64,000 nt of DNA from Curtobacterium sp. L6-1 (lineage in GTDB: Bacteria > Actinomycetota > Actinomycetes > Actinomycetales > Microbacteriaceae). Every line of letters begins with the position of its first letter. Positions within the stretch are counted from its first letter, which is position 1. A program made the position numbers and the translations under genes. The stretch lies in the NCBI RefSeq assembly GCF_018885305.1, contig NZ_CP076544.1, positions 1,488,001 to 1,552,000 on the forward strand, read 5' to 3'. The notes under the pieces were generated by a model that saw nothing but the letters and a program-made list of their open reading frames with translations, was not told the origin of the DNA and ran no database searches. Of this stretch, positions 51,325-59,446 are shown piece by piece.

Positions 51325-52158
51325 ATGAGCGCGTACCTCGGGGTGGACCTGGCGTGGGGCCTCGGCACCGAACGTCGCGCGCCGAACGAGACCGGGCTCG
51401 CCGCGCTCGACACCGACGGACGGGTCCTCGACGCCGGGTGGGCCCGCGGGGTCGACGACGTCACGACGTGGATCGCCGAGCACCTCGGTCCGCGCACGCT
51501 CATCGCCGTCGACGCGTCCCTCGTCGTCACCAACCCGACGGGCATCCGCGAGGCCGAGCGGCAGGTCGGCCAGCGCTACGGCCGGTGGAAGGTGGCGGCG
51601 AACCCGACGAACGCCGCCTCGGCAGCGAGCGCGGGCACCCAGCTGCTCGGGCGGCTGTCGGCACTCGGTGTGACCTACGTCAGCGACACCGCGAGCATGC
51701 GCGACCGCACCGGCCCGGCCGTCTTCGAGTGCTACCCGTACACGACGCTCGTCGGGGTCGAGGAGTTCGGCTACGACGACGAACGTCCCCGCTACAAGCG
51801 ACTCGACACGAGCGTCCCGCCCGCGGTGGCCCGACAGCGGCGGGCCGTGGCCTTCGACGACCTCGTGCAGCGCATCCGCACCACGCCGCTCGACCCGCCC
51901 CTCGGCCTCGACGGCCACCCAGCGACCCGGGAGCTCGCGACGCCGTCGGTGCTCCACGGGCCGACCCACAAGCACCGCGAGGACCTGCTCGACGGCGTCC
52001 TGTGCGCCTGGACCGCTGCGTTCTGGGAGCGGCACGGCGACGGACGGGTGCAGGTGCTGGGGAGCGACCCGGGCTTCCCGTCCGACGCGCCGGACGCGGC
52101 CGGGCGCCGACCGGTCGTCGTCGCACCCGCGAGGCCGTCGCAACGCCCGGCTCGGTAG
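51325..52158 (+). CDS. DUF429-family protein
   Basis: 277 aa from ATG at 51325. MSAYLGVDLAWGLGTERRAP, LIAVDASLVVTNPTGIREAE and VFECYPYTTLVGV are typical of DUF429, a predicted RNase H-like nuclease family; the acidic positions Asp8 and Asp in AVDAS could bind metal. Function not established. The downstream glycosyltransferase starts 10 bp later, and the uracil-DNA glycosylase 9 bp after that, so the three probably form an operon. Confidence 0.82.
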   Translation: MSAYLGVDLAWGLGTERRAPNETGLAALDTDGRVLDAGWARGVDDVTTWIAEHLGPRTLIAVDASLVVTNPTGIREAERQVGQRYGRWKVAANPTNAASAASAGTQLLGRLSALGVTYVSDTASMRDRTGPAVFECYPYTTLVGVEEFGYDDERPRYKRLDTSVPPAVARQRRAVAFDDLVQRIRTTPLDPPLGLDGHPATRELATPSVLHGPTHKHREDLLDGVLCAWTAAFWERHGDGRVQVLGSDPGFPSDAPDAAGRRPVVVAPARPSQRPAR

Positions 52159-52167
52159 GCTGGCTCG

Positions 52168-53367
52168 GTGGACACGACGACCGAACCGTTGCGCATCGGG
52201 CTGGTCTCGCTGCACACCTCCCCCGGCGACGAGCCGGGCTCCGGCGAGGTCGGCGGCATGAACGTCGTCGTCCGGCACCAGGCGGAAGCGCTCGCCGACC
52301 GCGGGCACCAGGTGGACATCATCACGCGCCGCTCGTCGCCGACGCAGCCGGACTCGGTCGCGCTCGTCCCCGGCGTCTGCCTGCGGTTCCTGTCCGCCGG
52401 GCCGGCCGCACCGGTGCCGAAGGGTGAACACGACGCCTTCATCGAGCCGTTCCAGCACGGACTCGCGGCGCTCGGGCCGTTCGACGTCCTGCACGCCCAC
52501 CACTGGTTCTCCGGCGTCGCCGCCCTCCCCGTCGCACGCGAGCGCGGCATCCCGCTCGTGCAGTCGTTCCACTCGATCGCCGCCGACGCCGCCACGCCCC
52601 TGTCCGAGGGCGAGCGTCCCGAGTCGGCAGGGCGCATGGCCGGTGAGCAGCTCCTCGCCCGACAGGCGGACGCCGTGGTGGTCGTCAGCGAGGCCGAGGC
52701 CGAGACCGTCCGCACCCGGCTCGGCGGCGAACCGGCCCGACTCTGGATCGTGCTGCCCGGCGTGGACGGGTCCGTCTTCCGTCCTGCCGGCGCCGGCGCA
52801 CGCCGGGCCGCCGCCCCCTACGTCGTCGCGGCGGCACGCGTCCAGCCGCTCAAGGGCCTCGACCTGGCGATCGAGGCGCTCGCGGGCATCGACCAGGAGG
52901 CCCGCCCCACCCTCGTCATCGCCGGCGACGCCTCGAGCGAGGCAGGCGACCACCTCGCCGAACTGCGTCGGCTCGCCGAGTCGCTGGGCATCGCCGACCG
53001 GGTCACCTTCATCGGCCCGCAGTCCCGCGCCGACCTGGCCTTCCTGTTCCGCGGGGCGGCCGCGGTGCTCGTCCCGTCGCACTCCGAGACCTACGGCCTG
53101 GTCGCGCTCGAGGGCTCCGCATCCGGGGTGCCCGTCGTCGCCGCCGCCGCCGGAGGGCTGCGCGAAGCGGTCGTCGACGGCGAGACCGGGGTGGTGCTCG
53201 AGTCCCGCGACCCGGCCGTCTGGGCGGCGGAGATCCAGCGCATCCTGACCGAGCCCGCGTACGCGGCTGCGCTGTCCTCGGCGGGGCGCGAGCACGCGGA
53301 ACGGCTCAGCTGGGAGCGCTCGGCCGCCGGACTCGAGCGCGTGTACCTGCGGGTCCTCGGGCGCTGA
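52168..53367 (+). CDS. GT4-family glycosyltransferase, MshA-like
   Basis: 399 aa from GTG at 52168. The N-terminus LRIGLVSLHTSPGDEPGSGE leading to VGGMNVVV closely follows MshA, the D-inositol 3-phosphate glycosyltransferase of mycothiol synthesis. HAHHWFSGVAA, GVDGSVFRPAG, ARVQPLKGLDLAIEAL, and PSHSETYGLVALEGSASG (EX7E) give the full GT-B signature. A genuine MshA would be expected; the DUF429/UDG neighbourhood does not confirm this. Substrate inferred. Confidence 0.82.
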   Translation: MDTTTEPLRIGLVSLHTSPGDEPGSGEVGGMNVVVRHQAEALADRGHQVDIITRRSSPTQPDSVALVPGVCLRFLSAGPAAPVPKGEHDAFIEPFQHGLAALGPFDVLHAHHWFSGVAALPVARERGIPLVQSFHSIAADAATPLSEGERPESAGRMAGEQLLARQADAVVVVSEAEAETVRTRLGGEPARLWIVLPGVDGSVFRPAGAGARRAAAPYVVAAARVQPLKGLDLAIEALAGIDQEARPTLVIAGDASSEAGDHLAELRRLAESLGIADRVTFIGPQSRADLAFLFRGAAAVLVPSHSETYGLVALEGSASGVPVVAAAAGGLREAVVDGETGVVLESRDPAVWAAEIQRILTEPAYAAALSSAGREHAERLSWERSAAGLERVYLRVLGR

Positions 53368-53375
53368 GGACGACC

Positions 53376-54080
53376 GTGACCCTCGACCTGACCGCGTTCT
53401 GGGCGGCGCTCGACGCGGTCCCGGCAGCAGCGGACGCTGAGCGGCTGTACGACGTCGCGCCGACCGAGCGCGACGGCCCGACCGAGCGGGACGGCCCGAC
53501 CGAGCGGGACGGGGCGACCGAGCGCGACGGGGCGGCCGATCGCGGTGAGCTCGCCGCCGGGGCGCTGCGGCGGACGAACCTGGACCGCTACCTGCAGCGC
53601 TTCGCCCCGGCGGCGGACACGATCCTCGTTGCCGAGGCCCCCGGCTGGCGCGGCATGAGCAACACCGGCGTCCCGTTCACCAGCATGCGCGAACTGCAGG
53701 ACCCCGACGGGCTGTTCGCCGACCTGCCGTTCGCCGTGCCCGAGGCCCCGACCGCGCCGTGGGAGGCCTCGTCCCGCGTCGTGCACGCTGCCCTGCGCGG
53801 GTGGAAGGGTCCACTCCCCGTGCTGTGGGCGGTGTTCCCGCACCACCCCTTCGCCGCCCCGGACCCGCTGACGAACCGGACCCCACGTCCGGCCGAGGTC
53901 CGCGCCGGCGCCCCCGTCGCCCTCGCGCTGGCCGACGCGGTCGGCGCACGGCGGTTCGTCGCGGTGGGCCGGAAGGCGCAGGGAGCGTTGGCCGCCGCCG
54001 GCATCGACGCGATCGCCGTGCGGCACCCCGCCCAGGGAGGCGCGGCACAGTTCACCGCGCAACTCGCCGCCCTGGGCTGA
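53376..54080 (+). CDS. Uracil-DNA glycosylase family protein
   Basis: 234 aa. ADTILVAEAPGWRGMSNTGV and WAVFPHHPFA are the conserved motif-1 and motif-2 like segments, and AVGRKAQGALAAAGIDAI with AVRHPAQGG covers the C-terminal loop. It would excise uracil or related bases from DNA. An insertion of four (P/A)TERDG units (residues 29-52) encoded by an 18-bp repeat lies before the domain and is probably disordered. The GTG start is 8 bp after the glycosyltransferase stop. Confidence 0.8.
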   Translation: MTLDLTAFWAALDAVPAAADAERLYDVAPTERDGPTERDGPTERDGATERDGAADRGELAAGALRRTNLDRYLQRFAPAADTILVAEAPGWRGMSNTGVPFTSMRELQDPDGLFADLPFAVPEAPTAPWEASSRVVHAALRGWKGPLPVLWAVFPHHPFAAPDPLTNRTPRPAEVRAGAPVALALADAVGARRFVAVGRKAQGALAAAGIDAIAVRHPAQGGAAQFTAQLAALG

Positions 54081-54199
54081 CCGGGGGCAGGCCGAGCTGG
54101 CCGGTGCGCCCGCACATCCCGCGGGGCCCGCGATGCGCGACCGGCGACCCGCGACCGGCGTCCCGCGATTGGCGGCGCCCGGCTCGGGCCCGTGCGGCT

Positions 54200-54631
54200 C
54201 TAGGCCGAGCGGACCTCGACGCCCTTCGCGGTCAACGCCTCGGAGACGTGCGCCGGCAGCGGTGCGGCCGCGTAGACGATGCGGAGCGACGGCAGGTCCA
54301 CGACGTCGTCCCAGTTCTGCGGGTCGTAGCGGTCGTCGGAGCCGTCCCAGCCGGGGTGCAGGTCCTGCAGGATCTCGAGGTCGGAGTCGACCGTGAGCTC
54401 GGTCACGAGGTCGAGGTGCGACGGCAGCAGGTCGAGCTCGTCGTAGTACTCCCGCGCCCGGTCGTCCTGTCCCTCGACGTCCTCGTCCGCGACGACCTCG
54501 TCCTCGTCGTCATCGGCGTCGTAGGGCTCCAGCACGTCCAGGTCGTAGCAGAGCGTGTCGAGCACGAGCAGCTTCGCGTTGAAGTCCGCGAACTCGATCG
54601 GTTCCTCGGTGGTCGTCGACGCCTCGTCCAT
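54200..54631 (-). CDS. Acidic hypothetical protein, DUF6892-like
   Basis: 143 aa from ATG at 54631. Very acidic. FADFNAKLLVLDTLCYDLDV is followed by an Asp/Glu-rich stretch (54471-54534), then LELLPSHLD-type ELDLLPSHLDLVTELTV, HPGWDGSDDRYDPQNWDDV and LPSLRIVYAA. The pattern resembles DUF6892-type immunity or cytoplasmic proteins, but I am not certain. It is divergent from the APC permease at 54727 with about 95 bp between. Confidence 0.72.
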   Translation of the reverse strand: MDEASTTTEEPIEFADFNAKLLVLDTLCYDLDVLEPYDADDDEDEVVADEDVEGQDDRAREYYDELDLLPSHLDLVTELTVDSDLEILQDLHPGWDGSDDRYDPQNWDDVVDLPSLRIVYAAAPLPAHVSEALTAKGVEVRSA

Positions 54632-54726
54632 GCAGGGAGCGTACCGAGCGGCTGCCCGACGTGCCCGCGTGGGCGGATTTCCCTGTGGGACTGGACAGGA
54701 AGCGCTCGGCGGGAAGAGGGTGGGGC

Positions 54727-56184
54727 ATGGCAACCACGACGAAGACCGACCACGAACCGGGGCAGCAGACCGAGCTCCGCCGTGTCCTCGGTCCGAAACT
54801 CCTGCTGCTGTTCATCGTCGGCGACATCCTCGGGACCGGTGTCTACGCCCTGACCGGGCAGGTGGCCGCCGAGGTCGGCGGTGCCGCGTGGCTGCCGTTC
54901 CTCATCGCCTTCTCGGTGGCGCTCCTGACGGCGTTCTCGTACCTCGAACTCGTGACGAAGTACCCGCAGACCGCCGGGGCGGCGCTCTACGTGCACAAGG
55001 CGTTCGGGGTCCACTTCGTCACGTTCATCGTCACCTTCATCGTGATGTGCTCGGGGATCACGTCGGCGTCGACGGCGTCCCGGGCGTTCGCCGCCAACCT
55101 CGGCGTCGGGTTCGGGCTCGAGCTGCCCAACACCGTCGTGATGCTCATCGCGATGGGCTTCATGCTCGCCGTCATGGCGGTCAACTTCCGTGGCGTCAGC
55201 GAGAGCGTGAAGACCAACGTGGTGCTCACCCTCGTCGAGCTGTCGGGCCTGGTGCTCGTGATCCTGGTCGGTTTCACCGCCATCGCCGGCGGCAACGCGG
55301 ACTTCTCGCGCGTGGTGATGTTCGAGACCCCGGAGGACAAGAGCCTGCTCCTCAGCATCTCGACGGCGACCTCGCTGGCGTTCTTCGCCATGGTCGGGTT
55401 CGAGGACTCGGTGAACATGGCCGAGGAGACGAAAGACCCGTCGCGGATCTTCCCCCGCGTCATGCTCACCGGCCTCGGGATCACCGCCGTCATCTACGTG
55501 CTGGTGTCGATCTGTGCGGTCGCCGTCGTGCCGATCGGTCAGCTCGCCGGCAACGAGACCCCGCTCGTCACCGTGGTGCAGACCGCGGCCCCGGACTTCC
55601 CGATCGGCGCGGTCCTGCCGTTCATCTCGATGTTCGCCGTCGCCAACACCGCGCTCATCAACATGATGATGGCGTCGCGACTGCTCTACGGGATGAGCAA
55701 GCAGGGTGTCCTGCCCCGCTTCCTCGGCCGTGTCTCCCCCACCCGCCGCACCCCGTCGACCGCGATCGTCTTCACGACGCTCATCTCCCTCGCCCTGATC
55801 GGCTGGGTGTCGCTCGACCCGGAGTCGCCGATCGTGGTGATCCTGGGCGGGACGACCTCGCTCCTGCTGCTCGCGGTGTTCGCCGTCGTGAACACCTCGG
55901 TGCTCGTGCTGCGACGGGACAAGGTCGGACACCGGCACTTCCGGGCGGGCATCGTCATCCCGCTCATCGGTGTCGTCGCGTGCCTCTGGCTCGTGCTGCC
56001 GTTCTCGTCCGGGCGGGCCGGCGAGCAGTACCAGATCGCCGGGGCGCTGCTCGTGCTCGGTGTCGTGCTGTGGGCCGTCACGTGGTTCACGCACGGCAGG
56101 AAGGTCGCCGACAAGGCACCCACTGGGGTCGTCACCGAGCCGACCGCGGTGCAGCGCGACGCCCGGTCGGACCGAGACGACTGA
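54727..56184 (+). CDS. APC-superfamily amino acid permease (1)
   Basis: 485 aa, about twelve helices. It begins MATTTKTDHEPGQQ, then LLLLFIVGDILGTGVYALTG (the APC GxGI-like helix 1 motif), FSYLELVTKYPQTAGAALYV and FFAMVGFEDSVNMAEETKDP. The latter (F-E-x-x-x-N-M-A-E-E-T-K-x-P) marks this group of cationic or neutral amino acid transporters. Substrate cannot be read from sequence. The ATG at 54727 is supported by GTGGGG upstream. Convergent with the ADP-ribosylglycohydrolase. Confidence 0.9.
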   Translation: MATTTKTDHEPGQQTELRRVLGPKLLLLFIVGDILGTGVYALTGQVAAEVGGAAWLPFLIAFSVALLTAFSYLELVTKYPQTAGAALYVHKAFGVHFVTFIVTFIVMCSGITSASTASRAFAANLGVGFGLELPNTVVMLIAMGFMLAVMAVNFRGVSESVKTNVVLTLVELSGLVLVILVGFTAIAGGNADFSRVVMFETPEDKSLLLSISTATSLAFFAMVGFEDSVNMAEETKDPSRIFPRVMLTGLGITAVIYVLVSICAVAVVPIGQLAGNETPLVTVVQTAAPDFPIGAVLPFISMFAVANTALINMMMASRLLYGMSKQGVLPRFLGRVSPTRRTPSTAIVFTTLISLALIGWVSLDPESPIVVILGGTTSLLLLAVFAVVNTSVLVLRRDKVGHRHFRAGIVIPLIGVVACLWLVLPFSSGRAGEQYQIAGALLVLGVVLWAVTWFTHGRKVADKAPTGVVTEPTAVQRDARSDRDD

Positions 56185-56216
56185 CGAACGACCACCGGGG
56201 CGGCCCGTCGGGGCCG

Positions 56217-57185
56217 TCAGCTCCGGCGGACGGGCATCCCGAGCGGACCGGGCGTCCGGTCGACCGCCCGGACGGCGAGGGAGCGCAGCCAGTCCAGCCG
56301 CTTGCCCGGCCATCCGTGCACCAGGACCGTCCACTGCTCCGGCAGCGCGGACGCCCCGGCGAGCGCGCCGGCCAACCCGCCGGTGATGGCCGCGACCGTG
56401 TCGGTGTCCCCGCCGCCGCGGACCGCACGCTCGAGGGTGTCGACGAGCCCGTCCCCGGTGCTGATCGCCGAGACCGCGGCCTGCAGTGCGGCCACGACCC
56501 AGCCGTTGCGTTCGGTGTGGTCGGCCGGCGCGGAGTGCTCCGCCTCGGCGATCCGGTCGAGCCACAGGGTGCGGCGCTCCCGCGGCAGCAGCGGCACACC
56601 ACGGCGGACGTCGAGCTTCCCGCGGCGCACGGCGTGCCGGATCGCGACGGTCCAGAGCACGCAGGCGTCACCGGCGTCGTCCTCGTGGTGGGTGAGGTCG
56701 CTCACCCGTCGGGCTGCCACGGCGAGCGGTCGCTTCCCGCCGTCGCCGAGGAACCCGAGTGCGAGCGGGGCCGTCCGCATCAGCGAGCCGTTGCCCGCCG
56801 ACCGTCCCTGCTGCTCGTGCACGGCGAGGGCGGCGGCCCTGGCGGCGTCCTCGGTGTTGGCCGTCAGGCGTCCGAGGACGGCCCGGGTCTGCGCGCCGAC
56901 GTCGGGGGCGTCCTGCGCCCAGTCCGACCAGGCCGCGAGCAGCCGGCCGTGCGTGCGGGTCTCGTTCCACCGGGCGCCGTTCGCGACGGCTTCGAGGACG
57001 GGGATCGCCATGCTCGTGTCGTCGGTCCACTCGCCCGGCTCCCAGCCGAACGGTCCCCCGCCGCGCATCTCGACCGGCTGCTCGGCAACCAGTGGCGGTC
57101 CGAACTCGTACGGAGCGCCGAGTGCGTCCCCGCACGCTCCGGCCAGCACGGCGCCGAGCGCCCGGTCCTGCATCGCTGTGTCCAT
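56217..57185 (-). CDS. ADP-ribosylglycohydrolase family protein (ARH/DraG-like)
   Basis: 322 aa from ATG at 57185 with GGAGGG upstream. ALGAVLAGACGDALGAPYEF, WTDDTSMAIPVLEA and GGGDTDTVAAITGGLAGALA place the metal-binding Asp residues of ARH proteins. These remove ADP-ribose from proteins or nucleic acids, or act on related small compounds. Single gene; the long frame upstream of 57185 is an artefact of the opposite-strand genes. Confidence 0.9.
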   Translation of the reverse strand: MDTAMQDRALGAVLAGACGDALGAPYEFGPPLVAEQPVEMRGGGPFGWEPGEWTDDTSMAIPVLEAVANGARWNETRTHGRLLAAWSDWAQDAPDVGAQTRAVLGRLTANTEDAARAAALAVHEQQGRSAGNGSLMRTAPLALGFLGDGGKRPLAVAARRVSDLTHHEDDAGDACVLWTVAIRHAVRRGKLDVRRGVPLLPRERRTLWLDRIAEAEHSAPADHTERNGWVVAALQAAVSAISTGDGLVDTLERAVRGGGDTDTVAAITGGLAGALAGASALPEQWTVLVHGWPGKRLDWLRSLAVRAVDRTPGPLGMPVRRS

Positions 57186-57320
57186 GGTTCCCTCCGCGCT
57201 CCACGGTAGTGCCGCGAACCGGGGGTACGGCGGTACGCCCCGTGTCCAGCGGGAGCGCTTAGCCTCGTGGAGGTGGGCACTCCCCTGCCCCGTTCCGCTC
57301 CCGACCGAGGACCTCCCCCC

Positions 57321-57941
57321 ATGCGCCGTGCCGGCATCGCAGTCGCGTCCGTCTTCGGCGTGGGCGTCGTCGCCGCGGTGATCGGCGTGATCGTGCTCGT
57401 GGTCGTCGCGGTGAACTCGCTGACCGGCATCGTGTCGTCCTCGGCGACGCCGAAGGCCCTGACCTGCCCGGCCGCCTCGGCGAAGACGGTCGGGGGCGTC
57501 GTCGTGCCGGCGGGCCCGGTCGGCGGCTTCTGCCAGGACCGTCTCGTGAACGCCGCCGAGGTCATCCGCGCCGCCCGTGCCCTGGGCATCGGCCCGCACA
57601 CGCAGGCAGTCGGTGTCATGACGGCGATCGGTGAGTCGGGCCTGGTGAACCTGGACCACGGGGACGCCGTCGGGCCGGACAGCCGCGGGTTGTTCCAGCA
57701 GCGCGACAACGGTGCGTGGGGCACGTACGAGCAGCGGATGGACCCGTACACAGCGGCGTCGATGTTCTACGCCAAGCTCGTCAAGGTGCCCGGGTGGAAG
57801 AGCATGACGCCGACCCAGATGGCACACGCGGTGCAGGTGAACGCCGACCCCGACCACTACGCGAAGTACTGGCCGACGGCGAAGCGGGTCGTCGAGGGCC
57901 TGACCGGCCAGACCGTGCCGGACACGGCACCGCAGGGCTGA
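57321..57941 (+). CDS. Secreted or anchored lysozyme-like (transglycosylase) protein
   Basis: 206 aa from ATG at 57321 with GAGG upstream. A hydrophobic N-terminal anchor (GIAVASVFGVGVVAAVIGVI) is followed by GIGPHTQAVGVMTAIGESGL, SRGLFQQRDNGAWGTYEQR and MDPYTAASMFYAKLVKVPGW. Such lysozyme/SLT-like domains appear as the muramidase modules of actinobacterial conjugation or NlpC/P60 proteins, with Glu of IGESG as probable catalytic acid. No conjugation genes are near, so it may be an isolated cell-wall hydrolase. Confidence 0.82.
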   Translation: MRRAGIAVASVFGVGVVAAVIGVIVLVVVAVNSLTGIVSSSATPKALTCPAASAKTVGGVVVPAGPVGGFCQDRLVNAAEVIRAARALGIGPHTQAVGVMTAIGESGLVNLDHGDAVGPDSRGLFQQRDNGAWGTYEQRMDPYTAASMFYAKLVKVPGWKSMTPTQMAHAVQVNADPDHYAKYWPTAKRVVEGLTGQTVPDTAPQG

Positions 57942-57970
57942 CGCACCCCGGTACGACCCGGCGCACGCCG

Positions 57971-58417
57971 TCACGCCGCGACCACCGCACCCGCTGCCGG
58001 CCCGTCGTCGTCGAGCTCGATCATCGACGCCCCGTCCTCGTGCACGATCACCTGCGCCCGCAGCCGGACGCCGTGCTCGTCGAGGGTGCACGCCATCGCG
58101 TCGACCCACTCCCAGTCCACCGGGAACAGCCCGCTCGCCCCGGGCCGCTCCCACGCGAGCACGACCTCGGCGGCCCCGACCTGGGCGACGACGTCCTCGA
58201 TGAGCGCCCCGAAGTCGGACACCCGGTCGTCGGGCTCGTACGGCAGGTCCGCGACGGGCATGACGAGGTGCACGGGGACGCCCCGCTCGCTGAGGAAGAG
58301 CACCCAGCACTGTCGGCGCACGGGCGCTTCGAGCAGGGCGACGACGAGGTCCACCACGTCGTCGTCGGTACGGACTGCGGTTCGCTCGAGTCGGTCGAGC
58401 ACGTCGGTGTCTGGCAT
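57971..58417 (-). CDS. Hypothetical protein, 148 aa
   Basis: Soluble and acidic. It begins MPDTDVLDRLERTAVRTDDD and contains VLFLSERGVPVHLVMPVADL, then VVLAWERPGASGLFPVDWEW and LRAQVIVHEDGASMIELDD. The alternating beta-strand pattern suggests a small alpha/beta domain, but I do not recognise it. ATG at 58417 is preferred over the longer frame from 58477. Gene stands alone between the lysozyme-like gene and a membrane protein. Confidence 0.65.
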   Translation of the reverse strand: MPDTDVLDRLERTAVRTDDDVVDLVVALLEAPVRRQCWVLFLSERGVPVHLVMPVADLPYEPDDRVSDFGALIEDVVAQVGAAEVVLAWERPGASGLFPVDWEWVDAMACTLDEHGVRLRAQVIVHEDGASMIELDDDGPAAGAVVAA

Positions 58418-58514
58418 GCCTCCAGCGTCACCGAGCCCGGCCAGCCGTCGCACGACCACCGACCGGACTGTGGACAACGCCGGTCCGCGCCGGCGCCTGT
58501 GCAGGAACGCCCGC

Positions 58515-58976
58515 TCAGAGCCCGATCGTGACGGTCCCGCCGACGACCAGGCGTGCCACCAGGAACACCACGACCAGGACCACGAGGCCCACCAGCGCCA
58601 CCGGCCAGGCCGTCCGACGACGCACCGACCGGAGCACGCACAGGACGACCGTGACGACGAACACGACCGCCACGAGGACCGGCCCGAGCGTCACGACCGT
58701 GCTCCCCAGTCCCTCGTCGCAGCGGTTGCCGGGCGCACCGCACGAGCGGAAGGCGAGGCCGAGCAGTGCGATCCCCCACCCCGCCGTCGTCGCGGCGAGC
58801 GCCCCGACCAGCAGCAGGACGATCGTGGCGACCACGTCGGCGACGCGACGGCCGCCGTGCAGGCCACCCCGGGCCTCCCGGCCGTGCCCTGCCGGGGTCG
58901 CCACCGGCGACCCGTCCGACGCGTCGACGACGACGTCGCGGCGGCGGGCACGGGAGGAGGAACGCATGGACACCAT
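58515..58976 (-). CDS. Small membrane protein, about 150 aa
   Basis: Three hydrophobic segments: VATIVLLLVGALAATTAGWG, TLGPVLVAVVFVVTVVLCVL and WPVALVGLVVLVVVFLVARL, after a basic, soluble N-terminus. Cys-containing loop GAPGNRCDEG lies between helices 1 and 2. No family recognised. Start could be ATG at 58976 or 58967; neither has a strong ribosome-binding site. The next rightward gene starts about 45 bp away. Confidence 0.6.
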   Translation of the reverse strand: MVSMRSSSRARRRDVVVDASDGSPVATPAGHGREARGGLHGGRRVADVVATIVLLLVGALAATTAGWGIALLGLAFRSCGAPGNRCDEGLGSTVVTLGPVLVAVVFVVTVVLCVLRSVRRRTAWPVALVGLVVLVVVFLVARLVVGGTVTIGL

Positions 58977-59019
58977 CGTGCCCCGTCTCGGCGGGCCCGG
59001 TTGCCGCTACGGTCGGGAC

Positions 59020-59349
59020 ATGGCCCGTGCGCGTGACCACGAACCCCCTGCTGCCCCCGCCACCGCAGCCGTGCTGCTCTGCGGGTTCGCGTTCCTGCAG
59101 GGGCTGATCCTGCCGGCCGAGGCCGTCGGCCGCCACCTCGCCATCGGCTTCCTGTTCGGCGGGCTCGGTCTCCTGTCGGCGTGGCGCACGTTCCGGATCG
59201 CCAGGCGCCGCCGGCCGGCACGCCGGTGGGCGTGGTTCGCCGCCGGACTCGGCATGCTCGGCGTCGGGATGCTCGCCTACCAGGGGCTCGTCATCCTGAC
59301 GGGCGGCGCGCTGCCGCCGCCGTTCTGGTGGCCGTACGCCGAACGCTGA
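59020..59349 (+). CDS. Small membrane protein, 109 aa
   Basis: Starts MARARDHEPPAAPATAAVLL. Three hydrophobic stretches: ATAAVLLCGFAFLQGLILPA, LAIGFLFGGLGLLSAW and WAWFAAGLGMLGVGMLAYQG. A basic loop (RIARRRRPARRW) lies between helices 2 and 3. No family recognised. A TACGGT hexamer 12 bp before the ATG could be a -10 element, which would make the mRNA nearly leaderless. An alternative start exists at 58967. Confidence 0.6.
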   Translation: MARARDHEPPAAPATAAVLLCGFAFLQGLILPAEAVGRHLAIGFLFGGLGLLSAWRTFRIARRRRPARRWAWFAAGLGMLGVGMLAYQGLVILTGGALPPPFWWPYAER

Positions 59350-59446
59350 TCCGTGGGCCCCGGCCGGGACGGGTCCGGACGGGAGGCCCGCCCCACGTCC
59401 GGACGAGCGGGTGCCGTTCCGCCGTGACGGGTGCAGGATGGTCGGC

